DNA of 26,242 nt from positions 1 through 26,242 of the forward strand of contig JBMNOD010000048.1 in NCBI GenBank assembly GCA_050942875.1, read 5' to 3'. Of this stretch, positions 16,624-22,689 are shown piece after piece; positions within the stretch are counted from its first letter, which is position 1, and each line of letters begins with the position of its first letter. This DNA is from JAAZAI01 sp050942875 (GTDB taxonomy: Bacteria; Verrucomicrobiota; Kiritimatiellia; RFP12; UBA3636). The notes below the pieces were generated by a model. The model was given only the letters and a program-made list of their open reading frames with translations. It did no database searches and had not been told where the DNA came from. A program made the translations under genes and the position numbers.

Positions 16624-18717
16624 TCATTTCCCGCCACCCGCGGCGACCATCCCGCGGGTGGTTTCGCCGAAGCGCAGGGGGCGGGTCTGGCGGAAGGCTT
16701 CGCGGCGGATGTCGTCCGGGGTGGCGTCGGGGAGCAAGGCGATTTCAAAGAAATGTTCGCCGAGATCCGTGACGGGGGCCAGCGTCGCTTCAGGGGGTTG
16801 GGCCGGGTCGTGGTGGGCGAAGAACGGCGTTCGAAGCAGCGTCAGGCGGAGAAGGCCCGAGGGCTGGACGTCGCAGGCGAAGACCGTGTTCGAGACGGTG
16901 GCGAGCGAACGTCCCGCCGGGCCCTCGAGACGGCAGGTGTTGAAGATGGGGAACTCTTCGCCGTCGAGACGTCGTTCAAGCGTGCCGCCGGGAATGCCGT
17001 CCACCCGGCGAGCCACCTTGAAGCCGGGCCTGATGCAGAGCTTCACGATGCGGCGCGGCGTGCGCCACACGAGGCGGATGCGGAGCCTCACGCCCGGAAG
17101 CCCGAACTCGCGACGCACCGCGACATCGGCGTAGTTTCCGTCGGCGTCGGCATGGCGTTGCTGATCTTCGACGATCAACGCGCCATCGAGCGTGCGCACC
17201 GTGTCGCCGACGGGCGCCAAGGACGGTGCATCCGCCTTCGCGGCATAGCCCTTGGAGCCGTGGCTCCACGTGTCCGTGGCGTCGGTCAGCACGGCAAAGG
17301 AGAATGTCGGACACGCCCCCTTCCACAAGGGCGCGGGCGCGGTGGATTCCGGGGCGCCGTCGCCGAGATGGACGAGGGCATGACGCCCGGCCGGAATGCT
17401 GGCCGGGAACGCCACGCGCTTGCAACCGGCGATGGATTCGGGCGGAAGGAACTGCATCGGCAGCGGCTTGCCGCGACCGTCTTCGAGCCGGAAATGCTCC
17501 GGGAAGGGATGGAGGCCGTCGTAAATCCAGGGCTCGAATTCGGCGACGCCTTCGTAGCGTTCGTTGCCGAGGTTGACGATGGCGATGCGCTGTTTCGGAT
17601 GGGGCGGGAGGGCGACGGCAAGACGGCGGACGCGCTCGATTTCCGCTTCTTCAAGCCGATGGCGCGCGCAGGCGAGTTCGTCGAGCACGGGCCGGTAGGC
17701 GGTCTTGATGGACGTGCCTGCGGCGACGTCGTGGAAGGTCGAGAAGAGGAGCGCCTTCGACACGGCTGTCCGTTCGGCGGCGGGGAGGCGCTTGAGCGAG
17801 CGCATGGCGAGGTCTTCCACGCTGCGCATCTCCCGCTTGATCGGGGAGAAGGCGGTGTAGCATCCGATGGCGTGGTGCTGGAGCTCGCCTTCGTAGACGG
17901 GAAGCGAACGGAAGCTCGCCGAGGCGCGGACGGCGTCGAAGAAGGCGTCGGGATGGCTGAAACGGAATTCGACGCTCGGATCGTCGTCGCGATGGGCGAG
18001 GATCCAGTCGATTTCCAGCCGCGACGGCCCGCCGCCGTGGTCGCCGATCCCGCAGAACAGAAGCGCATGGCCGAGTTTCCGATCGGCTGAGGCCAGCGTC
18101 TTCTCCACGTGCCCGGGGAGCCGATCCGGCGCCGAGCAGTAGGCGAAGGGGATGCGACCGGCGAGCAGGCTGTTGCCGGCTGCGGAGCGCCAGTGGAACA
18201 CCTCGCCGGGAAGATCGCCCTTCTCCTGCGGATCCGGACGCATGAAGAGGTAGTTTTCGATGCCCGCTTCGGCGTAGAAATCGGGAAGCGTCGCGGCGTG
18301 GCCGAAGCTGTCCACGTTGTAGCCGGTGCGAACCTTGACGCCGAACTTCCGGCGGAAATAGTCGCCGGCGACTTTGGCGTGAAGCCGGTAGGAGAAGGAG
18401 GAACACAAGTTGCAGTCGGGCTGCACATGCCATCCGCCCACGACGTGGAGACGCCCGTCCGCGACATGACGCCGCATCCGGCGGAAGACTTCGGGATCGT
18501 ATTTCTCGACGACTTCGTAAAACCAGCTTTCGCCACGGGTGATGTGGATGTCGGGATGCTCGTCAAGCAAGTCGCACGTTGTCCGCGCCGTTGCGAGCAC
18601 GGCGTCTTCGCCCTGCGAGCGGTTCCAGAGCCAGACGGGATCCAGATGGGAATTGAGAATGATGTGGAGCACCAATTTGTCTGATCCAGAACGCGGTGTT
18701 TTCTTGGTCTTTGTCAT
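16624..18717 (-). CDS. GH38-family alpha-mannosidase-like enzyme
   Basis: A 697-residue protein without a signal peptide. The GH38 catalytic domain comes first. 'ILNSHLDPVWLW' provides two zinc ligands (H24, D26), 'TGYNVDSFGHAATLP' contains the nucleophile/zinc-ligand Asp (D136), 'GELQHHAIGCYTAFSPIKREMR' (277 on) is the family's mid-domain motif, and 'LLFSTFHDVAAGTSI' contributes the late His-Asp (H329, D330). The C-terminal half is the all-beta region of the family. It removes alpha-mannosyl residues, retaining mechanism, Zn2+-dependent, in the cytoplasm. At ~700 residues it is shorter than many bacterial GH38 enzymes (~850-1000). The ATG at 18717 has GAGGG 8 bp upstream; the frame stays open to 18819, but the extra residues are not conserved-looking. 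It is the first enzyme after the regulator. Confidence 0.85.
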   Translation of the reverse strand: MTKTKKTPRSGSDKLVLHIILNSHLDPVWLWNRSQGEDAVLATARTTCDLLDEHPDIHITRGESWFYEVVEKYDPEVFRRMRRHVADGRLHVVGGWHVQPDCNLCSSFSYRLHAKVAGDYFRRKFGVKVRTGYNVDSFGHAATLPDFYAEAGIENYLFMRPDPQEKGDLPGEVFHWRSAAGNSLLAGRIPFAYCSAPDRLPGHVEKTLASADRKLGHALLFCGIGDHGGGPSRLEIDWILAHRDDDPSVEFRFSHPDAFFDAVRASASFRSLPVYEGELQHHAIGCYTAFSPIKREMRSVEDLAMRSLKRLPAAERTAVSKALLFSTFHDVAAGTSIKTAYRPVLDELACARHRLEEAEIERVRRLAVALPPHPKQRIAIVNLGNERYEGVAEFEPWIYDGLHPFPEHFRLEDGRGKPLPMQFLPPESIAGCKRVAFPASIPAGRHALVHLGDGAPESTAPAPLWKGACPTFSFAVLTDATDTWSHGSKGYAAKADAPSLAPVGDTVRTLDGALIVEDQQRHADADGNYADVAVRREFGLPGVRLRIRLVWRTPRRIVKLCIRPGFKVARRVDGIPGGTLERRLDGEEFPIFNTCRLEGPAGRSLATVSNTVFACDVQPSGLLRLTLLRTPFFAHHDPAQPPEATLAPVTDLGEHFFEIALLPDATPDDIRREAFRQTRPLRFGETTRGMVAAGGGK

Positions 18718-18802
18718 CGCTTTTGCCCTCGTTTCGCCCTCGACCGGCTCGACGCTGAAGTGAAGGGTTGAATTCAATGCCCCTTGGACAAGCATGCCAA
18801 TG

Positions 18803-18830
18803 ATTTTAGCACATGACAAGCGCTTTCTAA
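18803..18830 (-). promoter_or_regulatory. Possible promoter with LacI-like palindrome upstream of the GH38 gene
   Basis: On the minus strand TAAAAT (18808-18803, 5/6 match to a -10) follows TTAGAA (18830-18825, weak -35) at 16 bp. The perfect palindrome AAGCGCTT (18818-18825) lies in the spacer and fits the AA.CG.TT core of LacI-family operators. The regulator encoded just upstream has a LacI/periplasmic-binding-type sensor but an AraC DNA-binding domain, so which protein binds here is open. Confidence 0.35.
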
Positions 18831-18849
18831 GTGCAAATGTGGAGGCGAC

Positions 18850-20022
18850 TTATTTGCCAAAGTTAGCATTTTTACGCCAGTCGCCGGGGCTCATGCCTGT
18901 GCAGCGGCGGAAATCTCGGCAAAGTTCGGACACGGTGCGATAGCCGCAGAAATCGGGGATCGCCGCCAGCTCCTGACGCGGGTTGGCGAGCATTTCCTTG
19001 ACGCGCGCAATGCGCACGGCGCGAATCTCCTCGAAGATGGTGTGCCCCACCGCCCCAGTGAAGAGAAGATCCGCGTGGCGTCGGCTCACGCCCATGGCTC
19101 GAGCCACTTGCGTCGGGGTGATTCTGGTACAGGCCTCGCGGCGAATCAGCTCCAGCGCGGCGGAAATCCTCGAATCGGCAACACGTCGCGTCGAAGCGCG
19201 GCGAACCAACGTCCGGACGCCAAAAGTCGCGGATGCCACGTTGGACGTCGGATGCGCCATCCGGTCGGCCAAAAGCCGCATCGCCAGATGGCCGGCGGCC
19301 AGATAGTCGATTTCAATGCTGGACAGCGTGACCAGGGCGTTCTCGCAGAGTTCGGCATCGTTGTCCACCCCGATGACGGCAAGGTCGCCGGGCACATCGA
19401 TCTCCGCCGCCTCGCATGACGTGAGCACCAGCCGTGCGACCTCGTCGTTCACGGCCAGGACTCCGCAGGGACGCGGCAGCGTTTGCAGTTGTTCCACCAA
19501 GGTCTGGACCGCTCGCGTCCCCGGCATGTTTTCAAGCAGGTGGAACCGCTTGCCGTTCATGTTGACGATCCGGGCGAACGCCTCGCCGCGTTGGCGGCTC
19601 CAGACGACATCCTCGAAATGCGGAACGAATGCGAAGTTCTGGACGCCGGGCGACATCAGCTCGCGGGCCGCCGTTCGCGCAATGGAAGCGGCATCGGAAT
19701 GCACGCAGACTGCGCCACGCCCGACATGTTCCGGGAAGCAGTCAAGAAGCACAACCGGCGTTGGCCCGAAGGCCGCGAGATCAAGTGTCGGCGCGCGTCC
19801 GGCACATTCGACGACCACGCCGTCGGGGTGCCAGAAATCAACGAGCCAGGCGACATCGACCGACTCCGTTCCATTGCTCTGACGGCGTTTTTCACGTGCG
19901 ACTCCGTACTCGATCATCTGCACGTTCCAGCCCTCCTTCCGGGCGTGCTGGTACACCCCGTAGTTCGACAGGCGATTCGATGGGGTTGCCGAGGCCTTGA
20001 AGAGGAGGATTCGTTTTTTCAT
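18850..20022 (-). CDS. XylR-like transcription regulator (LacI-type sensor plus AraC HTH)
   Basis: A 390-residue cytoplasmic regulator. Residues ~1-275 form a periplasmic-binding-protein/LacI-type sensor ('RILLFKASATPSNRLSNYGVY', 'PDGVVVECAG', 'GVLAVNDEVARLVL', 'DLAVIGVDND'), expected to bind a sugar. Residues ~285-383 form an AraC-family domain with two helix-turn-helix units ('ITPTQVARAMGVSRRHADLLF' region and 'IPDFCGYRTVSELCRDFRR'). The layout matches E. coli XylR and the many XylR-like regulators of PVC glycan loci. The ATG at 20022 starts the conserved sensor; there is no clear ribosome site. It lies 132 bp before the GH38 gene on the same strand and probably controls the locus, and perhaps itself through the inverted repeat at its promoter (inference). 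Confidence 0.88.
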   Translation of the reverse strand: MKKRILLFKASATPSNRLSNYGVYQHARKEGWNVQMIEYGVAREKRRQSNGTESVDVAWLVDFWHPDGVVVECAGRAPTLDLAAFGPTPVVLLDCFPEHVGRGAVCVHSDAASIARTAARELMSPGVQNFAFVPHFEDVVWSRQRGEAFARIVNMNGKRFHLLENMPGTRAVQTLVEQLQTLPRPCGVLAVNDEVARLVLTSCEAAEIDVPGDLAVIGVDNDAELCENALVTLSSIEIDYLAAGHLAMRLLADRMAHPTSNVASATFGVRTLVRRASTRRVADSRISAALELIRREACTRITPTQVARAMGVSRRHADLLFTGAVGHTIFEEIRAVRIARVKEMLANPRQELAAIPDFCGYRTVSELCRDFRRCTGMSPGDWRKNANFGK

Positions 20023-20100
20023 GGCGTCAAGACGCCGAACTTCACATTCGCGTCGTTGCGTAGACTCGGGGTTTGGAACATCAGACGGAAAGACAACCAA

Positions 20101-20140
20101 TGCTTGACAGCATCGCATTCCACCTCGTTTCGGTCAAGCA
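20101..20140 (-). promoter_or_regulatory. Candidate autoregulated promoter of the XylR-like gene
   Basis: TGCTTGAC (20101-20108) and GTCAAGCA (20133-20140) are perfect 8-bp inverted arms whose centres are 32 bp apart. On the minus strand a -35-like TTGACC (20137-20132) lies within one arm, and a weak -10 (GATGCT, 20114-20109) abuts the other after a 17-bp spacer. This geometry is common for repressor-bound promoters. Confidence 0.35.
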
Positions 20141-20801
20141 GAAACGAAAGGGTGTGTGTCAAAAAAGCAACAGACAAACGGGCATTGCCTATGTCATGCG
20201 CATTGAAAGGGAGTTTGGCGCAGTGCTTTCACTGCAATCGAGCCGTGCCTTGCATCGTCGCCGTCCCTTTCTGATTTTGGAAGCGTGTTTTCATTGCCAT
20301 GCCCCTCCCTGCACGCCTCCGTGCCTGTTTAGTGAGGAGTGAGAAGTGAGAAGAGCGTAGTTCAGGCCGGGGACACCCCAGACCCCGTTTTTAGACAGGA
20401 TTGCAGGATTTACAGGATTGGACTGCCCGGAATCTTGTCAATCTTGCAATCTTGTCCAAGACTGCGCCACCTACGCCGCGCCTCCTACGATTTTTGCGTT
20501 TTTCGTGGCTATGGGTTTGACACTTGACACTTGAAACTTGGGCGTGGCGGCTGCGCCGAGTGAGGTTTGTCCACAAGGGACACGGAAACCAATCCTGCAA
20601 TCCTGTCTTGAAAATTCTAAACACAGACAAGAGGGACAAGGAACCCGTTGGACTCCATCTCCCACCCTTCAAAAAGGCTTCTCCATGTTTCATGGAAACG
20701 CAAGGAAGCATGTCACGATTCTGACACACGCCCGAAACGAAAGCCCCCTTGAAAACAGCATGGGAGCGCAGGGGACAGACCCCGAAAACACCTCCCGCTT
20801 C
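20141..20801. other. Gene-poor intergenic region (about 660 bp)
   Basis: No convincing gene on either strand. It holds short direct repeats (around 20333-20355, 'gtgag' units), the AGGATT-type inverted repeats listed separately, and a small ccatg/catgg hairpin near 20683-20697. Short ORFs here have no ribosome sites and no recognisable products. Confidence 0.6.
20393..20608. repeat. AGGATT-type hairpin repeat with a distal inverted copy
   Basis: A 26-nt arm (20394-20419, three periodic 'acaggatt' units) faces a second arm (20431-20456, 'aatcttg' units) across an 11-nt loop. Read as + strand RNA, the arms pair throughout with three G-U wobbles and one mismatch. An 18-bp perfect inverted copy of the first arm's start (20393-20410) recurs at 20591-20608. 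Similar periodic AGGATT elements are, to my knowledge, dispersed in PVC and other genomes. Confidence 0.7.
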
Positions 20802-21590
20802 TCACCTCCATTCATTCAGCGTCTCAACCCACGTCGCGAGAAAACGAGCGGCGTCGGGGGACTTGGGCAAACGGAAGACGTAGGCGGGAATGGCCGCCAG
20901 CAACGCATTGAGCGCGGAGACGCCGAGATCGGCGAGCGTCGAAATCGTCCAGTCCACCGAAATCAGCGGCAGCAAACGCTTCGCGGCATCCAAGGCGCTG
21001 ATGGACTCGATCTCGCAGGCCGGAGCCTGCTCCAAAAACACGAGCGCCGCGAGCGGCGCGGTGGTCTTGCGCGCGATGCCCGCCGTGCTCTCCCACGGCG
21101 TGCCCGCCAGCATCCAACGCGGCGCATCCGCATCCGGCGATGGAACGGGGCGCACCGCCATGCGCTCGTCGCCGACGACCGAACCCGGAAACGCATCCTC
21201 GAGAAAACGCGAGAGCGTGCTCTTGCCCGTGCCGGAAAGCGCGGCGATGACGATCCCCCGCCGCTTCAGCACCGCGCCGGCGGAATGGACGAGCAGCCCG
21301 CCGTTCATCAGCAACGCCAGCATCGCCGCATTGAACCAGAGCGACCGCCGCGGCGCGTCCTCCGCCAGTTCCGCCGATGGGTGCGTAAAGAACCCGGCGG
21401 AATCCACCTCAACCCACGGCGCCCCATCGTCGGGCGGACGGCCCGGACGCACTTTGTTCACCGAGGCGGAAAAACGAAGACCGCCGTTGGCGGTCTTCAT
21501 CATTGACGCCGAAACGCCCCGGAAACCCGTCATGGAGGCCATCCATGAGGCTTCGAGGCATTCGTTGTCGACCGTCCGCCCGGTTTTCAC
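20802..21590 (-). CDS. HPr-kinase-like ATP-binding protein (peptide-cluster type)
   Basis: A 262-residue protein resembling the C-terminal half of HPr kinase/phosphorylase. 'LLVHSAGAVLKRRGIVIAAL' is followed by the Walker A motif SGTGKST (119-125), an acidic 'VVGDERMAV' (D141) at the place of the catalytic/Walker B segment, and 'LAGTPWES' (161-168), typical of HprK-like proteins in peptide and PqqD-linked clusters. Some such kinases phosphorylate the Ser of lasso precursors (known for the paeninodin type). There is no HPr or PTS gene nearby. The assumed start is GTG at 21590, 13 bp after the stop of the small peptide gene, suggesting coupling; the ribosome site is poor and an ATG at 21542 is possible. 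Its partner and substrate are proposed to be the adjacent 52-residue peptide (inference). Confidence 0.75.
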   Translation of the reverse strand: MKTGRTVDNECLEASWMASMTGFRGVSASMMKTANGGLRFSASVNKVRPGRPPDDGAPWVEVDSAGFFTHPSAELAEDAPRRSLWFNAAMLALLMNGGLLVHSAGAVLKRRGIVIAALSGTGKSTLSRFLEDAFPGSVVGDERMAVRPVPSPDADAPRWMLAGTPWESTAGIARKTTAPLAALVFLEQAPACEIESISALDAAKRLLPLISVDWTISTLADLGVSALNALLAAIPAYVFRLPKSPDAARFLATWVETLNEWR

Positions 21591-21603
21591 CGGCAGCCGT
21601 TAA

Positions 21604-21762
21604 TCAAAGGGCGCATTCCGCGTACCCGTCGCAAGGCATGTCTGCAGGGGTGGAGGAGCTGTGGCAACCGCTGCCCAGCACTTCACGCGGACGGATTTTC
21701 ACCATCTTCAGCACCGGCTTTTGGTAGAGAGGCTTTTCAGATGTGTCAAGGGTATTTTTCAT
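21604..21762 (-). CDS. 52-residue candidate modified-peptide (RiPP-like) precursor
   Basis: The sequence divides into a charged N-terminal half containing 'YQKPVLKMVKIRPREVL' (13-29) and a short 'GSG' junction (30-32), followed by a Ser/Cys-rich tail 'CHSSSTPADMPCDGYAECAL' with Cys at 33, 44 and 50. The Y.KP.....V...P.E.L then small residue/Cys pattern recalls short leader peptides found with PqqD-like proteins, and the 'VLKMVKI' stretch could add as a beta strand to a PqqD fold. It lies 13 bp before the HprK-like gene and ~595 bp after the PqqD gene, with its own promoter-like sequence. The frame stays open upstream to 22053, but that part reads through repeat DNA, so I start at ATG 21762. 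No strong ribosome site. Function inferred from layout only. Confidence 0.6.
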   Translation of the reverse strand: MKNTLDTSEKPLYQKPVLKMVKIRPREVLGSGCHSSSTPADMPCDGYAECAL

Positions 21763-21814
21763 GGCAAGCAGGGTTTGAGCGCCCAGAGGGCCTATGAGTG
21801 GTTTGAAGCGTAAA

Positions 21815-21843
21815 ATCGTAGCATTAATATCAACGGAAGGCAA
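21815..21843 (-). promoter_or_regulatory. Promoter-like sequence for the small peptide and kinase genes
   Basis: TTGCCT (21843-21838) and TACGAT (21820-21815), each 4/6 to consensus, are 17 bp apart, in the most AT-rich stretch of this region. Transcription would begin about 45 bp before the peptide ATG. Confidence 0.4.
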
Positions 21844-22356
21844 GAGGTTTTTTTTCGTCGCAAACCCCAAACTTTGTCGCGACCTTTGTCGACAAGAAGC
21901 GGCTGGCGGTCGGGGAAGCCGAAGAGCCCCTTTGCCCATTGCCCGCGGAGACCGCGGCCTCCATCGACACGACCCACCATGGGCGAACCCGAGGCCGTCA
22001 CGCTGGAGACCGCCGTCCCGGCGGGTGTTCGCCGCCTCGTGGGAACCGCACACGCACCCAGCGAAGCGGCACCCGTTCGCGAGGTGCGAGTTCGTGAGCG
22101 CGTGAGTTGTGGGAGGGCGTCGGGAACGGGGATCGAGGGCGTCGATGACGTCGGTTTCGTCGGAGACGTCGATTTTTCCGAATCATACACATAAGACGTG
22201 TACGAAGCGGGCGGGACGGGACGAGCGTCTGCCCGTCCGTTCGTGCGGGCAAGCAGACGCTTGCCCGTGCTTCGCAAGCCTGGTTTGCTTTCGACAAGGG
22301 CAAAGTGATTTTGTAATTCGCGTTTTCCCTGAACCCTGAACCCCGGCCGCTGGCGG
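21844..22356. other. Repeat-rich spacer between the pqqD-like gene and the small peptide gene
   Basis: No supported gene. It contains a 31-bp segment (21925-21955) that is the inverted, nearly identical match of the spacer of the tandem repeats near the right end (25829-25860). It also has GTCG/GACG-rich direct repeats near 22139-22172 and a strong hairpin at 22246-22267. Long ORFs crossing it have low-complexity Arg/Pro products and are not believed. Confidence 0.6.
22246..22267. terminator. Strong 9-bp GC-rich hairpin downstream of the pqqD-like gene
   Basis: cgggcaagc (22246-22254) and gcttgcccg (22259-22267) pair perfectly around a 4-nt loop, about 90 bp past the pqqD-like stop. There is no T tract on the minus strand, so it may be a repeat element or a transcript-end stabiliser rather than a classical terminator. 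Confidence 0.45.
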
Positions 22357-22665
22357 CTAGCCGCCCGCGGCCAGTCCCTGCTCGAGAAGATCGTCGAGCA
22401 ATTCCTGGAGGTCGGCGGCGAGGGGCTGGTCTTCGGGCACGTCGAAGCGCTCGCGCACGACCGCCGCGATTTCATCGAGCGTCACGGGGGATGCGAGCGC
22501 TTCCCAAACGGCGGCGCCCACCGCATCGAGAATGTAAAGCGCCTCGGCGTCGAGCGCGCCGTCGGAGCGAATCGGCACGAGCAGGTTTTCGCCGACAACT
22601 TGGCGAAGGACCGCGTTGCGAGTACGACAAAAGCGACGAGGCGAAGAAGTTTCAGATGTTTCCAT
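22357..22665 (-). CDS. PqqD-like RiPP recognition element protein
   Basis: A 102-residue protein with the PqqD family pattern. An N-terminal strand region reads 'RNAVLRQVVGENLLVPI' (16-32), then 'LDAEALYILDAVGAAVWEAL' (38-57, matching Ln..g..vWelL). Next come 'VTLDEIAAVVRERFDV' (61-76) and a C-terminal helix 'LQELLDDLLEQGLA'. Such winged-helix proteins bind the leader of ribosomally made peptides and present it to modifying enzymes; stand-alone versions act cytoplasmically. The gene begins 24 bp after the stop of the C25 peptidase gene, so the two are almost certainly one transcript. Some PqqD-like proteins sit in clusters without a known peptide product, so the RiPP role is supported mainly by the small peptide and kinase next to it. 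Confidence 0.82.
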   Translation of the reverse strand: METSETSSPRRFCRTRNAVLRQVVGENLLVPIRSDGALDAEALYILDAVGAAVWEALASPVTLDEIAAVVRERFDVPEDQPLAADLQELLDDLLEQGLAAGG

Positions 22666-22689
22666 GGCGAAGATCGTGTGGCAGAGTCG

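Noticed and set aside
21763..22053. Upstream extension of the small peptide to 149 residues
   Set aside because: It reads through repeat DNA (including the segment shared with 25829-25860) and is low-complexity Arg/Pro; the ATG at 21762 begins the sensible part.
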